A DNA stretch of 64,000 nucleotides. Origin: Terebella lapidaria (Eukaryota > Annelida > Polychaeta > Terebellida > Terebellidae). The DNA is taken from the NCBI GenBank assembly GCA_949152475.1, contig OX424568.1, positions 19,257,667 to 19,321,666 of the forward strand, given 5' to 3'. Numbering within the stretch: the first letter of the stretch is position 1; every line of letters starts with the position of its first letter. Below are positions 10,562-24,300 of the stretch, piece by piece. A model generated the notes under the pieces. It ran no database searches. It saw only the letters and a program-made list of their open reading frames with translations, and was not told where the DNA came from. Both the position numbers and the translations under genes were made by a program.

Positions 10562-11030
10562 GGTATCACAGTAGTAATTGCGTCACATCCGGGTTGAATG
10601 GTAAATAAACAAAATTTCGAAACATGCGTATTTTCGAACTGTGGTTATTTGTGTCAAGAAAACAGAAAGAAATTCACGTTTTTGTATTTGTTTGGAAAGC
10701 ACACAAGACAACTACGTGATTCATGGGTGTTTTGATGTGAATACTGCTAGAAAAAAATGTGAGTTTGACCAAAAATTGCATATGGTCTCTGTTTTACACA
10801 TTTTTTTTTCACCGGCAAATTCTAGTGCGGTTCATCTTTCAGTCCATAGTTCGAAAACGAATCACACAACATATATCTTAAACTTGATAGAAAATATCCC
10901 AGAGAGTACGGCTTTCCTATGATATATTACACTAATGGATCAGGAAATTTTAACATGCACTAAAACGATGATATTTGGACGATGATCTTGAAATTTCGTC
11001 TAAACAGAAATTATTTACTACTGTGACACC
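10562..11030. repeat. Element A (first of four copies)
   Basis: 469 bp starting GGTATCACAGTAGTAA and ending TTACTACTGTGACACC, 16-bp inverted termini with one mismatch. The other copies are 11390-11858, 12218-12686 and 13046-13514. TTAA at the S junctions suggests a piggyBac-type 4-bp target in the original location, although the termini do not start with the CCY typical of that superfamily. Probably a non-autonomous MITE. Confidence 0.75.
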
Positions 11031-11389
11031 TTAATTAGCTCAGCTATTGTCTAATAATCGGGAAAATACCAGCCTTACAAACCTCCTGGATGATATTTCG
11101 GATTTATTTTTGTAAAATATGTTTAATTGCTCAGATGAAAATGCTCATTTGAATATAGGTTATGTGTTTGGATTTTTTTATATTGACCATTTCAATACAT
11201 GTGTCAGTTTTTGCGTGATTCTCGCCAAAATGTAGCGTCAGAATGTGATTTTGTAGCTAATCTTTCCCCTCTGCACCAAATTATGTTGTATACTAAGTAA
11301 AATGTGTCATGTTTTATTCATTTGCATTAACAGCTGGACAAAATAATGAAAAAAATTAGTTCATTATCTACAAGTTAATTACTCATTAA
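11031..11389. repeat. Spacer S (first of three copies)
   Basis: 359 bp beginning TTAATTAGCTCAGC and ending ACTCATTAA. Further copies are at 11859-12217 and 12687-13045. No inverted termini of its own. Most simply it is donor DNA that lay between two TTAA-inserted A elements. Confidence 0.75.
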
Positions 11390-13554
11390 GGTATCACAGT
11401 AGTAATTGCGTCACATCCGGGTTGAATGGTAAATAAACAAAATTTCGAAACATGCGTATTTTCGAACTGTGGTTATTTGTGTCAAGAAAACAGAAAGAAA
11501 TTCACGTTTTTGTATTTGTTTGGAAAGCACACAAGACAACTACGTGATTCATGGGTGTTTTGATGTGAATACTGCTAGAAAAAAATGTGAGTTTGACCAA
11601 AAATTGCATATGGTCTCTGTTTTACACATTTTTTTTTCACCGGCAAATTCTAGTGCGGTTCATCTTTCAGTCCATAGTTCGAAAACGAATCACACAACAT
11701 ATATCTTAAACTTGATAGAAAATATCCCAGAGAGTACGGCTTTCCTATGATATATTACACTAATGGATCAGGAAATTTTAACATGCACTAAAACGATGAT
11801 ATTTGGACGATGATCTTGAAATTTCGTCTAAACAGAAATTATTTACTACTGTGACACCTTAATTAGCTCAGCTATTGTCTAATAATCGGGAAAATACCAG
11901 CCTTACAAACCTCCTGGATGATATATCGGATTTATTTTTGTAAAATATGTTTAATTGCTCAGATGAAAATGCTCATTTGAATATAGGTTATGTGTTTGGA
12001 TTTTTTTATATTGACCATTTCAATACATGTGTCAGTTTTTGCGTGATTCTCGCCAAAATGTAGCGTCAGAATGTGATTTTGTAGCTAATCTTTCCCCTCT
12101 GCACCAAATTATGTTGTATACTAAGTAAAATGTGTCATGTTTTATTCATTTGCATTAACAGCTGGACAAAATAATGAAAAAAATTAGTTCATTATCTACA
12201 AGTTAATTACTCATTAAGGTATCACAGTAGTAATTGCGTCACATCCGGGTTGAATGGTAAATAAACAAAATTTCGAAACATGCGTATTTTCGAACTGTGG
12301 TTATTTGTGTCAAGAAAACAGAAAGAAATTCACGTTTTTGTATTTGTTTGGAAAGCACACAAGACAACTACGTGATTCATGGGTGTTTTGATGTGAATAC
12401 TGCTAGAAAAAAATGTGAGTTTGACCAAAAATTGCATATGGTCTCTGTTTTACACATTTTTTTTTCACCGGCAAATTCTAGTGCGGTTCATCTTTCAGTC
12501 CATAGTTCGAAAACGAATCACACAACATATATCTTAAACTTGATAGAAAATATCCCAGAGAGTACGGCTTTCCTATGATATATTACACTAATGGATCAGG
12601 AAATTTTAACATGCACTAAAACGATGATATTTGGACGATGATCTTGAAATTTCGTCTAAACAGAAATTATTTACTACTGTGACACCTTAATTAGCTCAGC
12701 TATTGTCTAATAATCGGGAAAATACCAGCCTTACAAACCTCCTGGATGATATTTCGGATTTATTTTTGTAAAATATGTTTAATTGCTCAGATGAAAATGC
12801 TCATTTGAATATAGGTTATGTGTTTGGATTTTTTTATATTGACCATTTCAATACATGTGTCAGTTTTTGCGTGATTCTCGCCAAAATGTAGCGTCAGAAT
12901 GTGATTTTGTAGCTAATCTTTCCCCTCTGCACCAAATTATGTTGTATACTAAGTAAAATGTGTCATGTTTTATTCATTTGCATTAACAGCTGGACAAAAT
13001 AATGAAAAAAATTAGTTCATTATCTACAAGTTAATTACTCATTAAGGTATCACAGTAGTAATTGCGTCACATCCGGGTTGAATGGTAAATAAACAAAATT
13101 TCGAAACATGCGTATTTTCGAACTGTGGTTATTTGTGTCAAGAAAACAGAAAGAAATTCACGTTTTTGTATTTGTTTGGAAAGCACACAAGACAACTACG
13201 TGATTCATGGGTGTTTTGATGTGAATACTGCTAGAAAAAAATGTGAGTTTGACCAAAAATTGCATATGGTCTCTGTTTTACACATTTTTTTTTCACCGGC
13301 AAATTCTAGTGCGGTTCATCTTTCAGTCCATAGTTCGAAAACGAATCACACAACATATATCTTAAACTTGATAGAAAATATCCCAGAGAGTACGGCTTTC
13401 CTATGATATATTACACTAATGGATCAGGAAATTTTAACATGCACTAAAACGATGATATTTGGACGATGATCTTGAAATTTCGTCTAAACAGAAATTATTT
13501 ACTACTGTGACACCATGTGAGATCGAATTTGGCGTTGTTGTTTTTCTTGACCAC

Positions 13555-16500
13555 ATGGCTGAACCGTCGCGTTATCGCACCCGGTATTCTTTGAAAGAGG
13601 CAGTAGAGCTTGTTCGAGCAGACGGCAGTGACATCAAAGACGGGTCCAGCAGCGATGACGACTGGTTGAGTGCAGGTAAAATATGGGCGATAATATGGTG
13701 GGTTGGCAATGTAAATATTCGCCTGTTGGCTTGTGAGCTGGCGAGAGGTATTATCTTTGTGCACGTTATGACAGGCCTTGCGTGTGCGTGACATACATGG
13801 AAATATATCACTGTTTAGATATTTGATACAGAGATACATTCGGTAAGGGGCTAAAAGCTGTAGATTGTAGATTTATCACAACAAGAATAGTATTGTACAA
13901 AAGCCAAAATGATGGGGCATAGACAACATGCCGGGATTTGGGATTTGCATAATCGATATGCATGCAATTTCAGTGGTATTTGAACTGGTGTAGGTTGCTA
14001 TGCAGGATGCTGACACCTGAAAACATGAAGTAAATATTTGATTATAGTCAGAAATAATAATGTTGTAAAAGGTGTAAAGGTGTATAATTCACTAGTAAAT
14101 ATATCTATTATCATAATAATAGATCTAGATAGATCATTTATGTTCTGATTATTGCGAGATTTTTTTGTTTTGAGTATGTTCAATGGCCCCCGATCTAGTG
14201 TGTATGTCTTTATTTTTGGGGCTACAAAATAAATTGTCAATCTAAAAATATACTTTATATAGTACTTTTTGACAAATTCAGTGCTAATAATTTTATTTCT
14301 TGTGATTTTTTTGCAAATTATAATTCTGAGTGTGAATACAGGGTGACTGAATTTTTTTCTTTTCAGGTGATTCACCATTGAGTGAAGATGAGAGTGTTCA
14401 TGTTGGAAATGATGACCAGTATCATGTGATATTATATATTTGTAATTCTTTACATCCCAACATTTCAGTTCATTACAATGATATATTGTACAGTCTGCAA
14501 ATCAATGTGAAGAAAAAGAAGTGGGAAAAAATAAAAAAAAAACTGTGGACTCATAATGTATTGGAAAACTGCATGTTTCCTACCTGTATTTGATACATAG
14601 TTTCTTTATGCTGCAGACATTATGATTTGGAACTGGAAAGTTTTTCCTAGATGTCATTTATACAAATGTATGTTTTTATTGATTCATTTATAGGACACTA
14701 CTGATGGTGCTGATTCTCCATTGAATTCCGACGCGGCAGCTGGCTGGACCTCCAACTTGGATGGGCACCCAGACCTGATGCCATTCACTGGAGTGTCGGG
14801 TGTCCAGGCTCAGATCCAGGAGGACGCCTCTCCACTAGATGTCTTCAGCCTCTTTTTCACCAAAGAGCTGTTGAAGAAAATAAAGCACGAAACCAACAGG
14901 TAGATGCTATGCTGGAAGCTGACAGTTACGAGGATTATAAATATATATAAATTTATTCTGGTTTTGTTCACATCACTGGTATTTTTGTAACCTGAGCCAT
15001 ACATGTGCTACGACCTACTTTGTTTTTGATGACCGGACCTTTGGTCCGATAACCTATTGCCGTGGCGTTGCGTCCATCGTCGTCGTCGTCCGTCATCGTC
15101 CGGCATCCGTCGTCCGGCATCCGTCGTCCGTCAACATTCATATCTTTAAAGCTTACGATCGAATTTTCCTGAAATTTTGCACAAAAATGCTCAAAAATAT
15201 TTTGAGAGGGAGGTATTTTTTAGTTTTTTGATTTTCGAATGATTTTCAAAATGCCGGCCATTTTTGACGAAAAACAGTTAATTTTGGACTTTGATGGTCG
15301 TTTTCTCAAAAACTGTCTGATCAGATTTGAGATTTTTGTTTCAAAAGATTCTCCTTATGTACCTCTGTGATGTATATAAGTTTGGTTGCCCTTGAATCGC
15401 CGGTCTGCGTATGGCGGCCATTTTGAATTTTCGACGGGTCGACGAAAAAAAAAATTTTCGGCCCAAATCGCATTACTATCCATTTTGGGCCATTTCTAGA
15501 CAAAAAAAATTTTTTCACCCTTTGAAAAAACTTTTGGACTTGGACAATTTTCGGCCCTTTTTTCCTTCATAATGGGAGCTGCCAGGACTGTACTCCTAGA
15601 ACGCCTGAAGATAGAGCTTAGAAATTGGCACTTTCAAATGGAAAGTCATATATGGCGACTATTGTGGTGACCTTGAATTTGACCTTGGATGACCTTGAAA
15701 GTTCAAAACAGCCATTTTTGGGTTGAAAAATGGCCAAATTTGCACCTTGTCTGTCTTTTCTCGAAAACTGTCTGATCAGTTTTGAGATTTTCGTTTCAGA
15801 AGATTCCCTCTATGTACCTTTATGATGTGTATAAGTTTTGTTGCCCTTGAATCGCTGGTCTCCGTGTGGCGGCCATTTTGAATTTTTGACGGGTCGACGA
15901 AAAAAAATTTTTTTGCCCCAAATTGCGTTACTATCCATTTTGGGCCAGTTCTAGGCAAAAAAATTTTTTTCACCCTTTGAAAAAAATTTGGGACTTTGAA
16001 AATTTTCGGCACTTTTTTCCTTCATAATGGGAGCTGCCTAGACTGTACTCATAGAATGCTTGAAGATAGAGCTTAGAAATTAGCACTTTCAAATGGGAAG
16101 TCATATATGAAGACTTGTGTGGTGACCTTGAATTTGACCTTGGATGACCTTGAAATGTCAAAACAGCCATTTTTGAGTCGAAAAATGCCCAAATTTGCAC
16201 CTTGTTTGTCTTTAATCGAAAACTGTCTGATCACTTTTGAGATTTTTATTTCAAAACATAGTAATTGGGGTTTTTGACATGATGTGTATAAATATGTATA
16301 TAGTGTATAAAGTGCCTTGAATTGCTCAAAAGGCTAGAAATTTAGGCTGAATAGGCCCCAAATTTAATTTTTGGTCGTTTTCCTTCAAATTTATCTGATC
16401 AGTTTTGAGATTTTTGTTATAAAACATGCTAATTGGGGTCCCTGACATTGTGTATAAAGACGGAGTGCTTTGAATTGCTTAAAAGGCCCCTTGAGTGTGT

Positions 16501-18256
16501 AAATTGGCCTTTCACAGACAAAAAAATGTTTGTAGGTATAGCTGGAATTGGAAGTCATATACATGTATACCACATATATGTGGCTTTTTTGGGTGACGTT
16601 GAACTTGACGTCAGATGACATTGAGTGCTATATCTCAGTGTCATGTCCAACAAGAAATGTGTAAATTTCGTTTATAGACAAAAGACTTGTAGATAGACCT
16701 TGTATTTGTATTTTGAACATACATGAATACAAGGTTATATGCTGCACACTTAATGATGACATTGAAGTTCACGAAGATGATTGGTTTATCTTAACGTCAT
16801 ATCTCACCTGTCCTGTTTCAACTAAAGTTGTTCGGTAACCTATCTTAGCCCTTGGGCTAATTTTTCTTATGGCTACTTTTTTCTTATCCCAAACAAGCCA
16901 CACAAATGGGGAATCAAGATCTACGCCCTGTGTGAGAGCCGATCCGACTATATGTGGAATTTTGAAGTGTACTCGGGTACCCAGGGTTGAGCAACAGCTC
17001 CACGAGTGTAGTGCTCCGTCTGTCCGATGCACTCCGCGGAAGCGGATACATTGTCTACACAGACAACTACTACACTTGTCCTGATTTGAGTGAGCAACTC
17101 CACGATGCAGGGACCATGTCAGTCGGTGTAGTACGCTCCAACCGCCGAGGACTCCCAGCCACTCTGATGAAGAAGAAACTCAAGAAAGCGTAAGTTATCT
17201 TCAAACGTAAAGGGGAAATGCTGGTCGTGAGGTGGAGGGACAAGTGGGACGTGGCCATCTTGAGCACGATCTATGGTCCGGAGACAGTGCAGGTGCAGTG
17301 GCGAGCACAAGTGAAACAGAAACCAGCAGCTGTCGCCGACTACACTAAACACATGGCTGGAGTTGACAAGTCTGACCAGGTAGTGTACATGTACTTGATA
17401 TCACAGAAGATATACTATTTATTTGCAAATTTTCACCACGATTGTTGTTGCCAACTATAATTTGTCGAAATAAAGGAGTTCTGTAACTATTATTTGAATG
17501 TTTTTCTGCTATATATTCATAGAAATAATACCTAAGCTCTTCCATTCTTTTTAGCTACAGGCTCAATTGCCCTTCCAGCGAAAAACCATCAAGTGGTGGA
17601 AGAAATTGTTCTTCCATCTGGTGACAGTGGCTGCTGTGAATGCCTCCATCATCCACAACAAGCACCAGGAGGACGTCAGCGGTGGGACTTGGAGAAGTTT
17701 TTCAAGGTTCTGGCTCAGGACTGGGTTGATTCTGCTGGTGTCCAGGAAGACCAGGAATACAAGGCTGATCAGGCAGCTGCTGATGCCACAGAGGCAGCCA
17801 GACTCAGTGGTAGACAGATTTTTGTATATGTACTTGAAAGTTGGACCCTAAATTTCCAAATAAATGTTACTGTTGCCGATACTAGTACATCATTGATTGA
17901 TCAATGGTACTCAATGTTAGACATTATAATATGGCTACTGATAATCTGTTATATGTCCGTTTCAATATTTTTCTGTATGACTGTCATAGTTTTACAGCAG
18001 GAATAAATTATATTTTGATTATATTCTGTGCAGGACGACACATGTCCCTGGAATTCATCCTACCGACAGCCAAGAAGGCAAGGCCACAGATGGAGTGTGT
18101 CGTTTGCAAGGCAGGAGCCGTCGCCAGGGTCTTGGTCCATCAGCACAGAACAGGAAGCGGTCGGAAACCACCTACTGGTGCAGAGACTGTGACAAGGCCC
18201 TGTGTCCTGTTCCTTGTTTTCAGGAATTCCACACCAAACTTGATTTCTCTCTTTAA
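13555..18256 (+). pseudogene. Multi-exon piggyBac-type transposase relic
   Basis: Exons inferred from splice sites and family motifs: 13555-13675 (starts MAEPSRYRTRYSL, donor CAG/GTAAAA), 14367 to about 14425, 14695 to about 14899 (ASPLDVFSLFFTKELL, the N-terminal piggyBac motif), about 16870-17374 (KPHKWGIKIYALC, YTDNYYTCPDL, HMAGVDKSDQ), 17566-17810 (FQRKTIKWWKKLFFHL) and 18034-18256 (ECVVCK ... YWCRDCDKALCPVPCF, the C-terminal zinc-ribbon). The splice join LSG/RHM between the last two exons is exact. Broken by a family R insertion (15029-16863) that coincides with loss of the middle of the transposase, a frameshift near 16980, TAA at 17191-17193 and a frameshift near 18150 inside the zinc-ribbon. 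It is no longer functional. Confidence 0.85.
15029..16863 (+). repeat. Family R repeat, copy 2 (complete-looking)
   Basis: About 1.8 kb. It starts with the palindrome GGACCTTTGGTCC followed by GATAACCTATTGCCGTGGCG and CGTC-rich simple sequence. It contains two diverged internal duplications of the GGCGGCCATTTT / TGACCTTGAATTTGACC block and ends GGTAACCTATCTTAGCCC-TTGGGCTAA at 16860. Both ends thus combine a 12-13-bp palindrome with an AACCTAT word. It sits inside the piggyBac relic. Coding capacity is not seen. Confidence 0.75.
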
Positions 18257-20149
18257 GGTTCAAGCATTAGTATCAGTTCTGAATTGATTCAGTAAAAAGA
18301 ATTCATGGTTAGATATTTTTCCGTGAAAAGATTTAGTGCGGATCTGCAACTAACAGTCAATGTGGAACTATTGAGAATAAGATAAGTTTTTGTAACTGTT
18401 AGTAAATTCACAGGAACATTCTGCACTTGTACATGTATGTCAGTATTGGTCTTTCAATTGTACTACTTGTATTGTATGGAGTTTTGGTGTATATGGTATT
18501 ATTTTTGCCAATTTGTTGTTCTGTTTTATATTTTGAATTGGTCAACCAGAAATGTATTATGCTCCTCGAAAGGTTGAATTGTTATTTTATCTCGTGGGAT
18601 AGTTACTTTCACATTTGCGTTGTAGTCTTTAACAAATTGTCTGCATGGAATCATATTGGTGCTTCTCCAATTGCTCGGTTTGTCATTTTGATTTTGTAAA
18701 TGTCTTGGTGATCAGTATTTATTTGGTGAAGGCTATTTCACTTGATCTCCTGTAGTATCAGCCCTTTTATTGTTTGATTTGTCTAATTAAACAGGAATAT
18801 AAACATTGTTCCTGGAAGGAATGTGTGCCAAAAAATACCATAGATAAATTGTGACACGCAAAAACAAAATATGAACCTGTCCTGCACTCTGCCATTTGTG
18901 TTCCAATGTTTCGGTATGTGTATGGGTAATATATTTTTAGCGAGTCACTATTTGTATATGTGGTGCCTATTGATATTCGATCTAAGTTATGGCAGAACTA
19001 TATTGTGTTGTGTTTCATGTTAATTTTCTGTTATATATATATATAGGTATATCGGTTTACAAAATTTGTTTGAAGTATTTGCACTTATTTGAGCTTCTAT
19101 CCGAAATAAATGTATACATGTAATACCTTTGGCACTTGAATTGTTGTCAAATACTGCAGAAAGGCTCTGCTGGTTGTAAGTGATTGCCATGGTAACAGCA
19201 ACTCAGAGAATATTACTTGTTCACACATATTACTCTGTGTTTCATTTAGTAGTTTCACTTCATTATGTAATCAGTTGGAAACACTGACTGATCCGGTGTG
19301 TCGGAGCTACTGACATGTGACCGCTGTGTGTAATATGCCAGAGTTGAATGGTACCGAACATGGTGCTAAAATGTATATGTTTTTATCTAGTCACTGTATT
19401 AATTTATTTCAGTTATATTAGCACTCTGTTGAATTGTTTGTTGCAAATAATTATCATGTGTTAATATTATCTCTATATTTATATTGTTGTAGTACATTTT
19501 CGGAATGTACGATGATTTCGGAATTTTGTGTTGTTTTGTGCTTTTCGACATTTCTGGGCTCACGGTTGCTAGGGTATTATTGGTAGCCATGATGACACTA
19601 ATTATGCCTATTTAATTTGTGATGAGGAAATACCAGTCTTTTTGCAAATTGTTTCATTTTTACATTATGACTACCTCACATGAATAGATTGCATGCATTG
19701 AAGTTTGAAGTTTTTGTTATGTTTCGTGGATCTGGAAATTTCAGCAATTTAGGTCATTCGGCAATTGACTTGTTGACAAAATATAAATCTGAACCTCTAT
19801 TTTGTGGCGTTTCATGGGTTGATGATGAATGAAGAAGCAGTGTGTAAATGATATCAAGTGAATCAAATGTCATATTTAAGGACAGAATGAAAAATGTGAC
19901 TTTTGTATGATTGTCTTGTCAAAATCAGAGTTTTTGTCAATATTTCGGAAACTAATGGGAATGTGTGACCTAGCAACGTTGGTTACCATAGCAACAAAAG
20001 AGGCCAATAGTTCAAAATGGTTCATATTGTTTCTTGGTCATCTAAGAATAAAAATTATGCATAAGTTTCTTGAATAAGTGTTGTATTTATTGATATATGG
20101 AGCTTTGAAGATACCCCAAAATGCTAAAAATTGCTGAGTATCTTAGCAT
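18257..20149. other. Non-coding stretch
   Basis: About 1.9 kb of AT-rich DNA downstream of the piggyBac relic. It has no open frame with recognisable similarity. A (TA)-rich run lies near 19033-19046. It may hold the 3' tail of the relic element, but I found no terminal repeat. Confidence 0.5.
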
Positions 20150-20720
20150 TGCCTATCTTAGCCTTTGGGCTAATTTTTTGTTTTAAAACATTTCCCTCGT
20201 GTACCTCTATGACGTGTGTAAGTTTCGTTGCCCTTGACTAACTAGTCTGCGTGTGGCGGCCATTTTGATTTTTTGAGGGGTCGGCGAAAAAAAAATTTTT
20301 TGGGTCCGAAATCAAGTCACTATTCAATTTGAGCCATTTCCAGCTTTTTTTTTTGGCCATTACAAATTTTTTCATGACGTGTCTAAGTTTTGTTGCCCTT
20401 GAATTGCACGTTCGTGTGTGGCGGCCATTTCGATTTTTTGACGAGTGCAGAAGTTAATTTCTTCTGTTCCGATTCACATGATTCAAGTCACTATTCATTT
20501 TGAGCCATTTCCAGCAAAAAAAACTTGGGACTTTTGAGCCTAAGTATTGGCACATTCAAATGGGAAATCATATATTGCAGTTTGAGTGATGACCTTGAAT
20601 TTGACCTTCAATGAACTTGGAAGGTCAAAACGACCTTTTTTTGTCGGAAAAATGATGAATTTTGTCTTTGGTGGCCGTTTTCTCTAATTCTATTCGGACC
20701 GTTTTTCTCAAAATCATGTA
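20150..20720 (+). repeat. Family R repeat, copy 3 fragment
   Basis: Begins with the R end motif CCTATCTTAGCCTTTGGGCTAA (to 20173) followed directly by internal R blocks (GTGTGGCGGCCATTTTGATT, TGACCTTGAATTTGACCTTC). The usual order is rearranged, so this is either two joined fragments or tandem R copies. It lies 1.2 kb upstream of the Helentron ATG. Confidence 0.7.
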
Positions 20721-21397
20721 TAAGGTTCTCGATGAATTTTGTCTTTGGTGGCCATTTTCTCTAAATCAATTCAGACAGTTTTTTTCTTAAAATCATGTAT
20801 AAGATTCTCCTTATGTACCTTTGTGATGTGTAATTTGATTTCGTATCATAGTCCATACGAAAAATGTGTTTCCAGCAACATTTACAAACATGTTTTGACA
20901 ATAGAGTTTAAGATCAGTGTAACAATTTATGTGCTGGAAAATCAGTACTCTGCATTTCTCATGATTGCCGGCAGCTACAGCACCCTTGGTGCTATGTTTC
21001 TTGCTGTGAGACAGACATCAACTTGCACGTACATACCGTATATATATACCGAACAACTTATGTCAGGCATACCAGTTCTTATCATCACTTTTATTTTACT
21101 TGCAGATCTGATGTTCCCCTGGCTCTTGAAGTCCGCTATATCTGGGTACCTAAATCGCTTGGTACTTGGAGCTTAACACCTCTTAGAAACACTTAAGAGG
21201 TGGAGTGGCTAACTCTGTTGGTCCCGGTTATACTTCCGCAAAAAGTATTGCTAAAGATCAAAGCCAAAGACAAACACCAAAGTTGTAGAGAAGAGCTCTC
21301 CCTAATAAAGAGCCAAAACTGTAAAGTTGATACCTGCTTTGCTCAGAGCAGATGAAAATCAAAGCGAAGAATAGCTTCAAACTAGTTGCATTACGCT
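20721..21397 (+). other. Leader region of the Helentron
   Basis: No clear gene. A short duplicated phrase (TTTGTCTTTGGTGGCCNTTTTCTCTAA at about 20659 and 20738) links the R fragment to this region. The Helentron 5' end is not recognisable by eye but must lie in or before this interval. Confidence 0.4.
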
Positions 21398-24300
21398 ATG
21401 GGTCATTCGAAGAAAAAAAGTGCTGCTCAAAAACGAAAGGCAAACAAAGAGAGAATGCAAACAAAGCGTGCACTTGAAACAACAGCAGAACGCAATAAAC
21501 GCTTAGAAAAAGTGAGAAATGCTGTCAGTCTTAAAAGAAAAAATGAAAGTGCCTCGGAGCACAACGAACGAGCAGCAAAGGTGAAGAAAATGGTCTCTTA
21601 CAAAAGAAGAAATGAAACACCAGTAGAACACAAAAATCGCATAGCTAAAGTAAAACAGACAGTCACAACTAAGAGAAAAAATGAAACGGAAAAAGAGCAT
21701 GAAAGACGCATAGCTGAAGTGAAACAGACTGTCTCAACTAGGAGAAAAAATGAAACTGAACAAGAACACAAAAGACGCATAGCTAAAGTAAAACAGACAG
21801 TCACAACTAAGAGAAAAAATGAAACGGAAAAAGAGCACGAAAGACGCATAGCTAAAGTGAAACAGACAGTCTCAACTAGGAGAAAAAATGAAACTGGAGA
21901 AGAGCACAAAAGACGCATAGCTGAAGTAAAACAGACAGTCACAACTAGGAGAAAAAATGAAACTGAAGAAGAGCACAAAAGACGCATAGATAAGATGAAG
22001 CAGACAGCCACAACTAGGAGAGGAAATGAAACGGAAGAAGAGCACACAAAACGCGTAGCGAATGTAAAACAGACAGTCTCAACTAAAAGAAAAAACGAAT
22101 CCCCACAAAGCAAAACTGCTCGAAAATCAAAAGTCAAAGTTGGCATGAGAACTTTGCGCTCAAAAAAAAAGTTGGTAATTCCGAGTGAATCAACTGTTGT
22201 GAATAGCTTCCTCGAAAAAGTTAAAGATGCTTGTAACTATGTTTGCTGTTCATGTCATCGGCTAATGTACAGGATAACAGTTGTGAGACTTGTTGACACT
22301 CAATATCTGAAAACACCTGAACAGATATTGTCGGACGTTCTTAGTCACAGATTAAAATCTATTGATGGTAAAGAATGGATATGCAAAACATGCCATTATT
22401 CACTGAAACGAGGCAAAATGCCAGCACAGTCAAAAGCCAACAAGCTAACTTTAACGGAATTACCACCAGAACTTAAAAATCTTAACAGTTTGGAGCTACG
22501 GCTGATTTGCAAACGAATTCCCTTCATGAAATTGGTGGGACTCCCAAGAGGTAGACAACATGGCATTCACGGTCCTGCTGTAAACGTCCCATCAAAGGTG
22601 GATACAGTGTGTACGTTGTTCCCACGGTTACCATCTGAAAGCCAGTTGATACCCTTGAAATTCAAACGGAAGAGAAAGTACAAGTCACATTATATGTACG
22701 ATTACATTGATCCACAGAGAGTATTGCGTGCTCTGAAGCGACTGAAAACTGATAATGATCACTACAGAGATATACAAGTCAATGATGATTGGGAAAACGA
22801 TGCGAGACGTGACAACCTAGAAATGTGGAATGCCATGACTGCAAAAGATCATGATGCAGGACAGGAACAAAGTTTGCCAGAAACTACAAAACCTCTCAAC
22901 AGCGCTCTAAGTTCCCTAAATGTAAATGGTGAACAGTCCATTTCGAAAATGGTAACCAGCAATGAAAACATAACTGAAATTGCTGAAAACAGACAAATGG
23001 AAATAATCAATGTACCAGATGATGGCAATTGTATGTTCAGCTCCGTGTGCCATCAGTTGAAGCGCATTGGGTTGGCCGATATGACACAGAAAAATTTACG
23101 AGTAGTTATGGCTAAATTCATGTCTGAACATCCAGAATGGTATCGTGACTTCGTGTGTGCGAGGGTACCGGTAGATAATTCTTGTTCCACTGAAAATGCT
23201 GACACTGAACAACCTAATGAATATGACCATGCTATTGAAAAAATAAGTGACGCACAGTCTCGAACTGAAATTCGATGGATAACATATTTAGATGGACTTG
23301 AGTGTGATCAATGGGGTGAACACATTTGTCTTCAAGCAATTGCTGACTACTTTTCAGTCGAAATCAAGATTCACCAGACTGGATATGATGAACCGACAAT
23401 AGTTCAGTCGAGAAACGTTGCAAGTAACTGGTTTGATTTGGGACTCATTGGTCAAAGCCATTACGTCATATTTGTTCCCTCAAATGTAATTGAGCTTGAA
23501 ACGCTGATGGACGCTGAGAAACAGAAGACGTCAAAATCAAATGAAGTAGAGCCAGAAAGTAGTGAGGATGAAGAATCAGATGCAGAAATGTTTGAAAATG
23601 ATGAGCTGGCTTTCGAAAATGCAATAGCTTCTCGGGGATTACCATTTGAAACCAGTCTAATAAGCGATAGTGCAGAGTATGAAAATTCGACACTGAACAT
23701 TGCTCCTGCAGAAAACGAGAAACCAATTCCTCTTCTAAGCGACCCACACTTTGAAGAGTTGTCAAATCCTGACAAATATCCAGATGGGAGAAATGCCTTG
23801 ACAACTGACAGAGATGTTTCAATAACGCCGAGAAAATTCTTCAACCAGAGGTTACTTGATCGGGATGGAAGGTTTTCCCAGTCTGTAGAATATTTGCTAA
23901 GTGCACAGTATGCAGTTGAAAACAAACAGATTCATGGTGATATTAACCACTTTATATATCGGAGATGTTCTGGTAAAGAATTTCAAGGACAAAGATTGAA
24001 TGCTGGGTTAATAAAGAACTCGAGTAAAATGAATGATATGCTCAAGGCTGATGTTGCATACAAAATTCTGAAAAACGTCCGAGGGACACCTGGTTATTTC
24101 CAAAGTTTGTTGTATGATGTTTTGGCCATGATTCGGCAGTTTGGTTTACCTACCTTCTTTCTCACTCTTTCTTGTGCTGATATGCAATGGCCAGATATTA
24201 TACAAACAATTGCAAGGCAATATAACACGATATTGACTGATGAGGACGTTGCCAATTTATCGTACAAAGAGAAATGTGAATGGTTGAGGCGTAACCCGGT

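Larger units (their letters stand above)
10562..13514. mobile_element. Tandem block of inverted-repeat element A and spacer S
   Basis: 2953 bp arranged A-S-A-S-A-S-A with an exact 828-bp period. A is 469 bp (10562, 11390, 12218, 13046) and S is 359 bp. The block is flanked by ATGT on both sides (10558-10561 and 13515-13518), as if the whole array were inserted as one unit. Inside, each A is bounded by TTAA contributed by S. Copies are near-identical; the one difference I noticed is GATATTTCGG versus GATATATCGG in the second unit. A repeated 93-codon frame in A has no recognisable domain. Confidence 0.85.

Noticed and set aside
10641-10922. 93-codon frame repeated four times
   Set aside because: Identity follows from the 828-bp tandem units; there is no recognised domain and the frame is not preserved independently of the repeat.
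20739-21176. 145-codon frame upstream of the Helentron
   Set aside because: Starts in repeat sequence, without known motifs or a plausible ATG context.
21598-22146. 182-codon minus-strand frame
   Set aside because: Antisense of the Lys/Glu repeats in the Helentron gene; the regularity is only that of the repeats.
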